Shown here: positions 9,235 through 18,659 of the stretch, one piece after another
Position numbering within the stretch: the stretch's first letter is position 1
Layout of the letters: every line of letters begins with the position of its first letter
Source: Phycisphaerae bacterium
GTDB lineage: Bacteria > Planctomycetota > Phycisphaerae > Sedimentisphaerales > Anaerohalosphaeraceae
NCBI GenBank assembly: GCA_018052735.1
Contig: JAGPMT010000020.1
Location: forward strand, 1-51,548
Direction of reading: 5' to 3'
Length of the DNA: 51,548 nt
Program-made: the position numbers and the translations under genes
The notes under the pieces: generated by a model
The model's database searches: none
What the model saw: only the letters and a program-made list of their open reading frames with translations
Told to the model about the DNA's origin: nothing

Positions 9235-11949
9235 TCAGCCCAGATGTGCTGTTATAATCTGTTTTGCCCGTTCCAGAGCTTGGTCAAGTTTGTCTGGTTC
9301 TTTGCCCCCGGCTTGAGCCATATTAGGCTTTCCGCCGCCGCCGCCGCCGACAATCGGGGCGATTTCCTTGACAATATCACCGGCTTTTAGTCCCTTTTGA
9401 ATAAGATCTTCCGTAACACCTGCCAGAAGCATTACCTTGTTGTCGCCGGTTACCATGCCAAATACAATTGCAGCGCAGCGGGCTTTTTTCTTAATGCTGT
9501 CAACAGCCGCTCTGGCCTGTTCCACATCCACCGAAGGCAATTGCCCCACTACAACAAAAGCTTCCCCCGCTTTTTGAGCAGATTCGAGCAGCTTATCGGC
9601 GGCGCCAAAGGCATCCGATGCTGATTTTCCGACGCCGGATTTAAGTTCCTTTTTGAGCGTTTTGTTCTCATCCACGAGTTTCCCAATGCGCTGAACAATC
9701 TGGTCGGCAGGGACTTTGAGCAATTCGACAAGCTCATCTGCAATCCGGCTGCGGTCCAGCAGATAACGCATCAGACCCGGCCCCGTCAACGCGGTAATAC
9801 GGCGTACGCCGGCCGAAATGCTTTCTTCTTTTTGAATGGCAAAACCGCCGATTTCAGCCGTATTGGATACATGGGTTCCGCCGCAGAATTCTTTGCTGAA
9901 GGCATCCTTGATATGGTCCTTATCAGAGGCACCGATTGCCAAGACACGCACCTGCTGGCCGTATTTTTCGCCGAAAAGAGCCATTGCACCAAGCTGACGG
10001 GCCCGGTCGATATCCATAACGGCTGTTGTGACCGGCAGTGCGGCTTCTATCTTGTCCTGCACCAGCGCTTCGACCTGCTGAATCTGTTCTTTGGTCAGTG
10101 CCTTGGGCCACGTAAAATCAAACCGCAGATAGTCAGGACAAACCAGCGATCCCTGCTGCTTAACCGTTTGGCCCAGTACTGTCTGGAGTGCCCATTGCAG
10201 GATGTGCGTTGCCGTATGGTTCTTGCGGCTGGCTAGCCGGCTTTTATCCACACACGCCTGAACCTGATCCCCCACCCACAGCGAACCGGACAGGAGTCTT
10301 CCGCGATGGAGCACGCAATCGGCAATCTTATCTGTTGTTTCAACGCAGAATTCCGCATCCTCAGTTTTAATTATTCCGCAATCGCCAACCTGCCCGCCCG
10401 ATTCGGCATAGAAGCAGGTTTTATCCAAAACAAGGGCTGCCGGATGTTCTGTATCCGTTAACTCTCCCTTCGTGGTAAAGCCGTCGTCATTTATCCAGCC
10501 CAGCAGCTTGGCTCTGCAGGTTTCCGTTTCATATTTGAGCGAATCATCGGTTTCCGGCAGTTCTACGCCGGTTAAAGTTGCCGCCAGAGAGCCGGTCTTC
10601 TGGGCAGCCCGTGCTCTCTGACGCTGCTGGGTCATCAGCCGTTCAAACTCATCGATATCCACTGTAAGTCCCTGTTCCCGCGCCATCAGCTGGGTTAAGT
10701 CCAGCGGAAAGCCATAGGTATCGTATAACTGGAAAGCATCCTGACCAGAGATAATCCCGTTTTTTGCATCTTTTGCGGCGTTGGCGAAAATTTCCAGACC
10801 GCGGTCCAGCGTGCGTCCAAACGAGGCCTCTTCGGCCTGAATGACCGATGCCACAAACTCCCGCCGCTCGCGGATTTCCGGAAAGGCCTGCCCCATATTA
10901 TCTACCACCACATCCACCAGTTTATACATAAACGGCTCGTGAAGATTCAGCGACCGCCCGAAGCGGCAGGCCCTCCGCAGCAGCCGGCGCATTACATAGC
11001 CGCGTCCTTCATTGCTGGGATTGACGCCGTCAGCAATTGCAAATGTAAGCGTGCGGATATGGTCTGCGATAACCCGAAAGGCGTTGTCGGTTTTATTGCC
11101 CAGCTGCGATGTATAGTGTCGGCCGGCAATTTGCTCAACCGATTGAATTATCGGCAAAAACAAATCCGTGTCATAGTTGCTGCGTTTGTTCTGTAAAACA
11201 GCCGTAATGCGTTCCAGACCTGCGCCGGTATCGACATAATTGGCACTAAGGCGCTCAAGCCTGCCGTCAGGCTTGCGGTTGAATTGGATGAAAACCAGAT
11301 TCCATAATTCAATAAACCGGCTGCATCCAGCATTGACGGCGCATCGATGGCCGGGAATATGCTTCATATCGCAGCGGTCAGGGCCTAAATCAATATGTAT
11401 CTCGCTGCAGGGACCGCAGGGACCGGTATTGCCCATTTCCCAGAAATTGTCTTTGCGTCCGCAGAACAAAACACGCTCCTTGGGCAGAGGCGTCAGCTTG
11501 GTCCAGAGTTCAGCGGCTTCGGTATCCGCAGCAGCATTATCCTCTTTATCGCCGGCAAACACAGTCGCCCACAGCCGGTCCGGGGCAATGCCATACACCC
11601 CCGTCAGCAGCTGCCAAGCCCATTCAATCGATTCGGCCTTGAAATAATCATCAAACGACCAGTTGCCCAGCATCTCGAAGAATGTATGGTGATAGGTATC
11701 CAGCCCGACTTCCTCGAGGTCGTTGTGCTTGCCGGAAACACGAATGCACTTCTGGCTGTTGACGGCCCGCTTGAATGAGGGGGTTCGATGGCCCAGAAAG
11801 TATTCCTTGAACTGGTTCATGCCGGCATTGGTAAACAGCAGTGTTTCGTCGCCAATCGGCACCACCGGCCAGCTGGGAATAAACAAGTGGTTGTGTCCCT
11901 TGAAAAATTCTATAAATCCGCTGCGAATGTCTTTTGAACTTAACACCAT
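9235..11949 (-). CDS. alaS: Alanine--tRNA ligase
   Basis: Charges tRNA-Ala with alanine in the cytoplasm and edits Ser/Gly mischarging. The 904-residue length is normal. The class II catalytic core is at the N-terminus (FTNAGMNQFK, RVSGKHNDLEEVG, HHTFFEMLGNWSF). The editing domain carries the zinc motif as HTATH (about 578) and CGGTH (about 690). The C-Ala domain ends with the glycine-rich GGGGGGKPNMAQAGG signature. It lies 68 bp downstream of recA on the same strand and probably shares its transcript. The recA-alaS neighbourhood is known from other bacteria, where recX often intervenes; no recX is present here. Confidence 0.97.
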   Translation of the reverse strand: MVLSSKDIRSGFIEFFKGHNHLFIPSWPVVPIGDETLLFTNAGMNQFKEYFLGHRTPSFKRAVNSQKCIRVSGKHNDLEEVGLDTYHHTFFEMLGNWSFDDYFKAESIEWAWQLLTGVYGIAPDRLWATVFAGDKEDNAAADTEAAELWTKLTPLPKERVLFCGRKDNFWEMGNTGPCGPCSEIHIDLGPDRCDMKHIPGHRCAVNAGCSRFIELWNLVFIQFNRKPDGRLERLSANYVDTGAGLERITAVLQNKRSNYDTDLFLPIIQSVEQIAGRHYTSQLGNKTDNAFRVIADHIRTLTFAIADGVNPSNEGRGYVMRRLLRRACRFGRSLNLHEPFMYKLVDVVVDNMGQAFPEIRERREFVASVIQAEEASFGRTLDRGLEIFANAAKDAKNGIISGQDAFQLYDTYGFPLDLTQLMAREQGLTVDIDEFERLMTQQRQRARAAQKTGSLAATLTGVELPETDDSLKYETETCRAKLLGWINDDGFTTKGELTDTEHPAALVLDKTCFYAESGGQVGDCGIIKTEDAEFCVETTDKIADCVLHRGRLLSGSLWVGDQVQACVDKSRLASRKNHTATHILQWALQTVLGQTVKQQGSLVCPDYLRFDFTWPKALTKEQIQQVEALVQDKIEAALPVTTAVMDIDRARQLGAMALFGEKYGQQVRVLAIGASDKDHIKDAFSKEFCGGTHVSNTAEIGGFAIQKEESISAGVRRITALTGPGLMRYLLDRSRIADELVELLKVPADQIVQRIGKLVDENKTLKKELKSGVGKSASDAFGAADKLLESAQKAGEAFVVVGQLPSVDVEQARAAVDSIKKKARCAAIVFGMVTGDNKVMLLAGVTEDLIQKGLKAGDIVKEIAPIVGGGGGGKPNMAQAGGKEPDKLDQALERAKQIITAHLG

Positions 11950-12017
11950 GGACCTATCCGAAAAAAAAGTTTAGCGCGGCATCTGCCGCATTTGTTTTGA
12001 CTGATTATTCCTGTTGG

Positions 12018-13100
12018 TTATTCGCTGGTCTCGTCGGACGCTTCCTTCCCGCTGTCCCTGCACTGAATCAGACCGCGGTTGGCCAGCACCTTATCCTTCA
12101 GTTCACAAAGCAGCGCGGGATTGTCTTTGAGATACTGCATTGCCTTATCCCGTCCCTGCCCCAGCTTAAGGTCGCCGCAGGTAAACCACGCCCCGCTCTT
12201 GTTGACAAGGCCGCATTCAACAGCCAAATCCAGCAGATCGCCAACATAATTGATGCCGCTGTCAAACATAATATCGAATTCAGCAGCCCGGAAAGGCGGA
12301 GCAACCTTGTTTTTAACCACACGGGCCCGAACACGGTTGCCAATCGCTTCATCATTGGCAGCTTTGATGGTGGATATCCGCCGCACATCCACCCGCACCG
12401 ATGCATAAAACTTCAGGGCATTGCCGCCGGTTGTAGTTTCGGGATTTCCGAACATCACTCCAATCTTCATACGGATTTGGTTAATGAAAATCAGACAGCA
12501 TTTGCTTTTGGCGATAACACCGGTCAATTTCCGCAGTGCCTGGCTCATCAGCCGCGCCTGCAGACCGACATGGCTTTGGCCCATTTCGCCCTGCAATTCG
12601 GCTGCCGGAACCAATGCCGCCACCGAATCAATCACGATGATATCGACCGCATTGGACTTTACCAGCATCTCGGCGATGTCGAGGGCCTGCTCGCCGGTAT
12701 CCGGCTGGCTGATAAGCAGACCGCTGATATCTACACCGAGTTTTTTGGCCCATGTTGTGTCCAATGCATGCTCGGCATCAATAAAGGCCGCCACACCGCC
12801 GGCTTTCTGGGCATTGGCTATCACGTGAAGAGCCAAGGTCGTTTTGCCGGACGATTCAGGGCCGTAAAATTCTACAATACGGCCGCGCGGGATGCCGGCA
12901 CCTCCCAAGGCAATATCCAGCGACAGAGCGCCGGTGGAAATACCTTCTATTTTCGGATGCTGGGATTCATCCATTTTCATAATAGAGCCGACACCATACT
13001 GCTTTTCAATCTGGGCAATCGCACGGTCGAGGGCATCGCTTCTGGCGGAATCGACAGTTTTCGTTTCTTTGTCGGCGGTTTTCTGCTTTGCTTTGGCCAT
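12018..13100 (-). CDS. recA: Recombinase RecA
   Basis: An ATP-dependent DNA strand-exchange protein that also acts as co-protease for LexA. Walker A is GPESSGKT (80-87), with the usual N-terminal helix and core ([39 protein letters not shown]). I chose the ATG at 13100 (360 residues) because AGGAG sits 8 bases upstream. The in-frame GTG at 13109 overlaps that Shine-Dalgarno and is less likely. The C-terminus ends in an acidic stretch, as usual. Upstream is thpR (60-bp gap) and downstream alaS. No convincing SOS operator was found just upstream, so regulation by the LexA encoded in this window is not shown. Confidence 0.97.
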   Translation of the reverse strand: MAKAKQKTADKETKTVDSARSDALDRAIAQIEKQYGVGSIMKMDESQHPKIEGISTGALSLDIALGGAGIPRGRIVEFYGPESSGKTTLALHVIANAQKAGGVAAFIDAEHALDTTWAKKLGVDISGLLISQPDTGEQALDIAEMLVKSNAVDIIVIDSVAALVPAAELQGEMGQSHVGLQARLMSQALRKLTGVIAKSKCCLIFINQIRMKIGVMFGNPETTTGGNALKFYASVRVDVRRISTIKAANDEAIGNRVRARVVKNKVAPPFRAAEFDIMFDSGINYVGDLLDLAVECGLVNKSGAWFTCGDLKLGQGRDKAMQYLKDNPALLCELKDKVLANRGLIQCRDSGKEASDETSE

Positions 13101-13159
13101 ATTCAACACTCCTGTTTGATTATTGTCATCCTCAATGACACGCTGTGTGTTTTATTGTA

Positions 13160-13720
13160 CTATTTCAGTGCCCCCGTACAAACAACGCTGTACTGGGGCC
13201 CTGCCGAATCCAGCTGGCTGTGATACAGCACTATGCTGCTGACGCTCACGGAACCGAACGGTTCATCCCGATAAGCCTCGATTGCCTCGGCCAGTCTGTA
13301 TCCGGCCGCAGCGCTTTTAACGCGGCACAGAGTCAGATGGCAGGTAAAAGGACGGCTTTCCTTCTGCCATCCGAGGCGGCTGAATTCGTCTTCCAGTGCC
13401 GCCTGAAGGTCCATCAGAGGCGGACACGGCGCCCCGCCTGCCCACACAATCCGTGCCGGCCGGCCGAATACACCCGTGCCGCGGACTTCAAAATCGAAGC
13501 CGCTGAAGCGGCCGGCCGTTCGTATAACCGCATCGCAAACCTGCCCTACCGCCGCATCCCGCACCTCGCCAAGAAATTTCAGCGTCAGATGTATCTGGTC
13601 GGGCCGCACCCATTTGACATCCCGGCCGGTCAGGTTCAGCTGGCGGGCCAGCTGTTTTTGAACCGCTTCAATCCGCCCACGCACCTGCGGATCAATATCT
13701 ATCGCTGCAAACAGCCGCAT
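13160..13720 (-). CDS. thpR: RNA 2',3'-cyclic phosphodiesterase (LigT/ThpR family)
   Basis: A 186-residue member of the 2H phosphoesterase family, which opens 2',3'-cyclic phosphate ends on RNA. The two diagnostic HxTx motifs are present as HLTL at 44-47 and HLTL at 128-131, with the family start RLFAAI.ID. The usual length is about 180 residues. It starts 18 bp after the pfkB-type gene and precedes recA; thpR next to recA is a common arrangement in bacteria. The biological substrate in such bacteria is not well defined. Confidence 0.9.
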   Translation of the reverse strand: MRLFAAIDIDPQVRGRIEAVQKQLARQLNLTGRDVKWVRPDQIHLTLKFLGEVRDAAVGQVCDAVIRTAGRFSGFDFEVRGTGVFGRPARIVWAGGAPCPPLMDLQAALEDEFSRLGWQKESRPFTCHLTLCRVKSAAAGYRLAEAIEAYRDEPFGSVSVSSIVLYHSQLDSAGPQYSVVCTGALK

Positions 13721-13738
13721 TCCGTTTCCTCACCTGCC

Positions 13739-14644
13739 TCAGAACTGTGTAACCTTGCGAAGCATATCAAACCGCTGCTCGATTTTTTCCTGCGTGGCCG
13801 AACGAATGCCGTAGATGGAAAAATCGCCGATGGTAAACGAAGCCATTACTGTCCCGTAGGCCATCGCATTCTGAAGACTGGTCAAATCGACCGTCTGAAC
13901 TTGAGCCAGATAGCCCATCAAACCGCCGGCAAATGCATCACCGGCCCCTGTAGGGTCAATGACCACTTCCGTCGGATAGGCCGGCAGCAGGAAAATACTG
14001 CCGTTTTTTTCATACATCATTGAACCGTATTGGCCTTTTTTGATAATCACAATCCGCGGTCCCATTGCAGCAATAGCCTTGGCGGCGCTGATTAAATTGT
14101 GATAGCCGGTCAGCAGCTTGGCCTCATTTTCATTGAGCACCAGCATGTCAATCTGCTCCAGCAGCCGCCGCAGGTCCTGATTGGCCGTCTCAATCCACAG
14201 ATTCATCGTATCAGCCGCTACAAATTCCGGATTTCCAAGTTGAGCCAGCAGCTCCATCTGAAGCAATGGCGCGGTATTGGCCAAAAACACATATTCGCAA
14301 TCCCGGTAACTATCTGGAACAGCCGGCGGACGTTCGGCCAGAACATTCAGTTCAACAGCATCTGTCCGGGCCTGATTCATATCGCCTTCATAGGTACCGT
14401 GCCAGCGGAATGTCCGGCTGCCGCGGCGAACTTCCAGCCCTGTCAAGTCCACTTTCTTGCCGCTGAACAGCTCCTCCAGATTAAAAGGGCAATCGTCGCC
14501 GACCACACCAATAAACTTGACATCCGTAAAGAAGCCGGCGGCCATCGTAAAATAGACCGCAGATCCTCCGATGCAATCCCGATTCAATCCAAAAGGGGTC
14601 TGAACCGTATCAATTCCAACCGAACCCGTTACCAGCAGAGACAT
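13739..14644 (-). CDS. PfkB-family sugar/nucleoside kinase
   Basis: A 301-residue ribokinase-fold kinase. It opens with a GSVGIDT segment and GG.A.YF, contains the family motif NENEAKLLTG (171-180), and ends with the anion-hole/catalytic motif DPTGAGDAFAGG, where Asp236 is the predicted base. It phosphorylates a hydroxyl of a sugar, nucleoside or similar molecule with ATP; the substrate cannot be read from sequence. It sits 11 bp downstream of gltX and 18 bp upstream of thpR, so co-transcription is likely, but the neighbours give no clue to substrate. Confidence 0.85.
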   Translation of the reverse strand: MSLLVTGSVGIDTVQTPFGLNRDCIGGSAVYFTMAAGFFTDVKFIGVVGDDCPFNLEELFSGKKVDLTGLEVRRGSRTFRWHGTYEGDMNQARTDAVELNVLAERPPAVPDSYRDCEYVFLANTAPLLQMELLAQLGNPEFVAADTMNLWIETANQDLRRLLEQIDMLVLNENEAKLLTGYHNLISAAKAIAAMGPRIVIIKKGQYGSMMYEKNGSIFLLPAYPTEVVIDPTGAGDAFAGGLMGYLAQVQTVDLTSLQNAMAYGTVMASFTIGDFSIYGIRSATQEKIEQRFDMLRKVTQF

Positions 14645-14655
14645 CCGATTACCTC

Positions 14656-16290
14656 TTATCCTTCCTTAGCAGAACCAAACTTGCTTACTGTCTGTTTAAT
14701 CCGCTTGAGTGTATTGGCGATGCCGAGCATCTGGACTGCATCAAAAATCGGCAGACTGACGGTTGTGCCGCACAGCGCCACACGCAGCGGCTGCGCAACC
14801 TTGCCCAGCCCGACCTGCCGGCGGGCCGCCAGATCCCTCAGCAGTGTTTCCACATTCTCTGCCGTCAGCTCCGTCAGAGCCCCCAGTTCCTGCCCTATTT
14901 CCTGCAGAATCGCCAAGCCGTCGCCTTTGAGCAGCACCTTTTTGACCGACTCCGGGTCATAGACAACTTCTTCGTTGGGGATGAACGCAAACCTTGATTT
15001 CATCTCCATTTGCGCCAGCGTCCGGGCGCCTTCATTGAGACGGATAATCCGAGCCAGCATCGCATCGTCGGCCTTTGCCACCGGGGACTTCACCGCTTCG
15101 AGGTAGCTGCGGAAATGGCCGACCAGAGTATCTATCGGCGTCAGTTTGATGTGCTCGGTATTAAACGACAGCAGTTTGCTGCGGTCAAATAAGCTGTTGG
15201 CCTTGGTCACGCGCGTCAGGTCAAAAGATTCTATCAGCTGCCGGCGGGTCATTATTTCCCGCCCGTCACCCGGATTCCAGCCCAGCAGGGCCAGAAAATT
15301 AACCATTGTTTCCGGCAGGTAGCCGCTGCGGAAGAAGTCGACAACATTGATTTCCGGCAGATGAACGCCAAGGTACTGCGCCATCGCATCAATAGCCGGC
15401 ATATCCGGTGTGGAATCGCCATTTAAAAAGCTTTCCAGCTGGTCAAGAGAAATGCCGCCGGCCTTGGCCGCTGCTGCCTTGTCCAGATGCTTCATGCCTG
15501 CCATTGCGTTGCGCAAAGCCTGCGGACGTTCGCGCTTGCTGAGCTTGCCGCCGGTATCGCTGACGGTTACAGACATATGGGCATACTTGGGAATACGAAA
15601 TCCCAGCGCCTTCTGCAAAAGCTGGTGATTGGGAGTATTCATCAAATGTTCCTGCCCGCGGATGACATGCGTCACCCCCATCAGCTCATCGTCCACAACC
15701 ACCGCAAAGTGATAGGTTGGAAAGCCGTCACTTTTGAGGATGATAAAATCGCCGATTTCAGCCGGATTAAAGGTAACCTGCCCGCGGATTTCATCATCTA
15801 TCACAATCGGCTCTGTCTGCGTCACAGCAAACCGCACGGTTACCGGCCGCCCTTCTCGGCGGGCTTTTTGTGCATCGGCTTCGGTGGGAAATTGTTCCGG
15901 CCGGGGATATAGATTATGCCGTTTTTCTGCTTCGGCACGGCTTCGCATTTCTTCCAGCTCTTGGGGCGTATCAAAACAATAATAAGCCTTCTGCTCATCC
16001 AAGAGCTTGCGGATGTAATGGTCATAAATGGCGCGCCGCTGCGACTGCAGATACGGTCCGTTTGGCCCCCCCACATCGGGGCCTTCGTCCCAATCTAAGC
16101 CCAGCCAGTGCAGGTCTTTAAGAACTTGGGCAGTCGCCGTAGGCGTATTCCGTTTTAAGTCGGTATCTTCAATTCGCAGCAGGAATTTCCCGCCAAGGCG
16201 CCGGGCCAGCAGCCAATTGAATAAAGCCGTTCTGGCTCCGCCGACATGCAGGTATCCAGTCGGGGAAGGTGCAAACCGCGTTACTATCAT
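14656..16290 (-). CDS. gltX: Glutamate--tRNA ligase with insertion after the KMSKS motif
   Basis: A class I aminoacyl-tRNA synthetase attaching Glu to tRNA-Glu (possibly also tRNA-Gln if the organism uses the amidotransferase route). The HIGH motif is HVGG (15-18), the catalytic core includes RIEDTD, and the KMSKS motif is KLSKR (249-253). Total length is 544, longer than the usual 470-490, largely because of about 55-60 residues (about 255-313) inserted between KLSKRE and the conserved NVVDF..SGYLPE segment. GATGAGG about 6 bases upstream supports the ATG at 16290. First gene of the probable gltX-pfkB-thpR-recA-alaS unit. Confidence 0.95.
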   Translation of the reverse strand: MIVTRFAPSPTGYLHVGGARTALFNWLLARRLGGKFLLRIEDTDLKRNTPTATAQVLKDLHWLGLDWDEGPDVGGPNGPYLQSQRRAIYDHYIRKLLDEQKAYYCFDTPQELEEMRSRAEAEKRHNLYPRPEQFPTEADAQKARREGRPVTVRFAVTQTEPIVIDDEIRGQVTFNPAEIGDFIILKSDGFPTYHFAVVVDDELMGVTHVIRGQEHLMNTPNHQLLQKALGFRIPKYAHMSVTVSDTGGKLSKRERPQALRNAMAGMKHLDKAAAAKAGGISLDQLESFLNGDSTPDMPAIDAMAQYLGVHLPEINVVDFFRSGYLPETMVNFLALLGWNPGDGREIMTRRQLIESFDLTRVTKANSLFDRSKLLSFNTEHIKLTPIDTLVGHFRSYLEAVKSPVAKADDAMLARIIRLNEGARTLAQMEMKSRFAFIPNEEVVYDPESVKKVLLKGDGLAILQEIGQELGALTELTAENVETLLRDLAARRQVGLGKVAQPLRVALCGTTVSLPIFDAVQMLGIANTLKRIKQTVSKFGSAKEG

Positions 16291-16328
16291 AACAACCTCA
16301 TCTTTTGTCAGTTAAATGGAAAGAAAGG

Positions 16329-16357
16329 AGTGTACTTGACCCATCCTGCAAAGTCAA
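16329..16357 (-). promoter_or_regulatory. Sigma70-type promoter for the gltX-alaS gene train
   Basis: On the minus strand TTGACT (complement of 16352-16357), exactly 17 bases, then TACACT (complement of 16329-16334). Predicted transcription starts near 16322, giving a leader of about 30 nt before the gltX ATG. Confidence 0.55.
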
Positions 16358-16790
16358 GAACAACACAAATTACATTTCCCTGTACTTGGATCGAGATTGG
16401 ATTCAGAAATTACAGGGCTTGGTTTTGCCGACAAATAACGCTAATCTGTATCGTATTTAATGCTATTTTCAGCCTTTTTTGTCCTTTATTTACGCAGTTT
16501 ACAAGAGGATTATACTTTTTGACATGGTTTTAATTAAACGAAAAATATTCCAAATATAGGAGTTTCTGGCTCTATATAATTGCTTTGTACAATTACAATT
16601 GCTGTTGGCAGCTGCTGGCAGAAACCAAATCATAGTCGTCTTTGGTCATACTATTTCCCGAAAAAATTGGATATTTTTTATATAATTTTGAAGATTTTAA
16701 TCTTAATATGCAGCAGGATATGCTGTTGCAATCATTGGCTTATTGAATAGAATATCGCCCAATCTGGATAGGCGTAAAAATTCTCAAAAT
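16358..16790. other. AT-rich divergent intergenic region
   Basis: Between the gltX promoter and the GT9 start lies about 430 bp with no supported gene. It holds an isolated TTGACA at 16519-16524 and a TATAAT at 16681-16686, both in plus orientation, but neither has a good partner at proper spacing. Promoters for the plus-strand GT9/DUF2062 pair must be here, but I cannot place one. Confidence 0.4.
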
Positions 16791-17846
16791 ATGAATAGAG
16801 CAGACTATCACAATATTCTTATTATTAAACCCAGTGCTCTGGGGGATATTGTCCATGCACTGCCTGTTTTAAGTTCGCTGCGTGCTTCATTTCCGAAAAG
16901 CCGTCTAAGCTGGCTTGTGCGGAAGGAATTTGCTCCTCTGCTGGAGTGTGCGGAGGGACTTGACAATATCATTACCTTTGACCGGAAAGAAATGGGGCGA
17001 TGGTATCGCAATAGGCGGGCGTTGATGTCTCTGTTGGAGCTTCGAAACCAGCTGCGAGCAGCCAGATTTGATCTTGTATTGGACCTGCAAGGTCTGCTTC
17101 GAAGCGCTATATTTGCGTGGATGACCGGCTGTCCTGACCGGATCGGGATGCGGGAGGCCCGTGAAGGGGCTCATTTGTTCCATACTCGGATTATAGACCG
17201 GCCCGCCGGAACTGTACACTTGCTGGATTACTATCACAGCATTCTGCAGGCCATCGGCGCATCTGTACGATTGACAGAATGTCCTTTAACCGTCCCGCCG
17301 GCGGCGGAAAATTCAATCTTGCAGAAAATGCAGCTGTATGGTCTGCGCCCCAAGCAATTTCTCGTTCTGATTGCCAGTTCTGCCCATGCTTCTAAATGTT
17401 GGCCGCCGCAGCATTTTGCCGCCGCCGCGGAATCACTTCATAAGCGTTTCGGCTGGGATACTGCTGCCGTTGGTACTGCCGGCGATAAAACGGCAATAGA
17501 AGCCATTCAGAGCTGCTGCAGGATACCGGTGGCAAATTTAGCCGGTCAAACCAGTATCCCGGAATTAATTGCCCTATTTCGGCATTCTGCGGCGGTTATC
17601 TCCAATGACACCGGTCCCGGACATATTGCCTTGGCAGTTAAAAGTCCGGCTGTACTGGTCTTTGGGCCAACCAATCCCCTTCGGTTAGGCCCCTACCGCC
17701 GACCCGAGTGCATCGCCGCTATTGATCCTGACAAACGCGGCTGTGCCGTGAAAAGTTCCAATCCCGCGTATCGGATTGAGCATGTGCCGGCGGAGATGGT
17801 CATTGAAAAAATTCTCGAACAAATACCTGCCGTTCAGTGTTTGTGA
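16791..17846 (+). CDS. Glycosyltransferase family 9 (heptosyltransferase-like)
   Basis: A cytoplasmic, membrane-associated GT-B enzyme of the ADP-heptose:LPS heptosyltransferase family. The N-terminus has the family start ILIIKPSALGDIVHALPVL (9-27). The C-terminal donor site is SNDTGPGH (271-278) followed by FGPTNPLRLGPY. The length of 351 residues is typical. I prefer the ATG at 16791; an upstream TTG at 16743 would add 16 residues outside the conserved fold. Probable role is a sugar transfer in lipopolysaccharide or another envelope glycolipid. The stop overlaps the spacer to the DUF2062 gene by only 4 nt, suggesting translational coupling. Confidence 0.85.
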   Translation: MNRADYHNILIIKPSALGDIVHALPVLSSLRASFPKSRLSWLVRKEFAPLLECAEGLDNIITFDRKEMGRWYRNRRALMSLLELRNQLRAARFDLVLDLQGLLRSAIFAWMTGCPDRIGMREAREGAHLFHTRIIDRPAGTVHLLDYYHSILQAIGASVRLTECPLTVPPAAENSILQKMQLYGLRPKQFLVLIASSAHASKCWPPQHFAAAAESLHKRFGWDTAAVGTAGDKTAIEAIQSCCRIPVANLAGQTSIPELIALFRHSAAVISNDTGPGHIALAVKSPAVLVFGPTNPLRLGPYRRPECIAAIDPDKRGCAVKSSNPAYRIEHVPAEMVIEKILEQIPAVQCL

Positions 17847-17850
17847 ATGA

Positions 17851-18444
17851 ATGAAGACTCTGCGATACCGACTATTGATACGGCTGCGTCCGGCGTTGCG
17901 ATTTGTCAAATTTCGCATCTTTCACCTTGAAGATTCCCCGGAGCGAATCGCCCGCGGGGCTGCAATCGGACTATTTTTCGCCTATCTGCCTCTGCTGGGT
18001 CTGCAAATGATTCTTGCCTTTCTGACGGCCAAGTGGACAAAAGCCAACAAAGCTGTCGCCGTGATGACCACATGGGTCAGCAATCCACTGACAGCTATGG
18101 CCGTATTTTACCCCTGCTACCGCATTGGCAGAGTCGTGCTGTCGCTGTTTCACAAAAAGGCCGAAGTCGATGCTGAACAATTGGAATTTATCTTAGAAGA
18201 GCATCTTTCCTTCTGGGAGATGATTTGGCATTTGTTTTCCTATGACTACTGGAAGCATTTGGCAGCTATCCTTGCCAAGATTGGATTAGAAATATTCATC
18301 GGCGGTGTGATTCTCGGAATTTTTATTGCAGCAGCAGGGTATTGGCTGACCTATAAGATAATTATCAGCTATCGCCGGCGGAAGAAAAAACGCCTCTTGC
18401 CATCAGCAGGAATAAACTCAGGCACCCCGGATGCACTTCAATGA
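17851..18444 (+). CDS. DUF2062 membrane protein
   Basis: A 197-residue protein with the DUF2062 signature: R...G.AIGLFFAYLPLLGLQM near residues 32-50, followed by a hydrophobic helix, a VSNPLTA segment and a C-terminal transmembrane helix (about 148-172) with a basic tail (RRRKKKR). The family is unresolved biochemically but often sits with envelope glycosyltransferases. Starting 4 nt after the GT9 stop, it may act in the same envelope-glycan step. Confidence 0.75.
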   Translation: MKTLRYRLLIRLRPALRFVKFRIFHLEDSPERIARGAAIGLFFAYLPLLGLQMILAFLTAKWTKANKAVAVMTTWVSNPLTAMAVFYPCYRIGRVVLSLFHKKAEVDAEQLEFILEEHLSFWEMIWHLFSYDYWKHLAAILAKIGLEIFIGGVILGIFIAAAGYWLTYKIIISYRRRKKKRLLPSAGINSGTPDALQ

Positions 18445-18563
18445 AATAGGATAGTAGTCACTTTAAAAATAGAAATATCCTGCAAACAAGACCATTGATT
18501 CCGCCCATTCATTTCGTCTCAACAGTGCTTTTGCTGTTTCAGTCGGCCAAACAGCAGATAACA

Positions 18564-18600
18564 GCAAACGGCAGGGTGCACATAACACCCTGCCGTTTGC
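18564..18600. terminator. Perfect 15-bp hairpin between convergent genes
   Basis: GCAAACGGCAGGGTG (18564-18578) and its exact complement (18586-18600) flank a 7-base loop. It sits between the ends of DUF2062 (plus) and the isomerase gene (minus), so it probably acts as a bidirectional terminator or 3'-end stabiliser. Neither side has a strong T-run (minus side only TGTTATCTGCTGTTT), so Rho-independent activity is uncertain. A short imperfect palindrome (gaatacagctgtatattc) abuts it at 18601-18618. Confidence 0.55.
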
Positions 18601-18659
18601 GAATACAGCTGTATATTCCGGCTGCTTACAAGCGCTGCTGCCGAAAGAGCCGTATTGCA

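Noticed and set aside
11934-13223. 429-residue plus-strand frame opposite recA
   Set aside because: Antisense to an unambiguous recA with all motifs; no recognisable domain of its own.
13739-14644. Assigning the PfkB-type kinase as the missing kinase of the sugar regulon
   Set aside because: It belongs to the gltX-recA-alaS gene train about 4 kb from the last regulon gene, with a convergent hairpin and a plus-strand gene pair between them.
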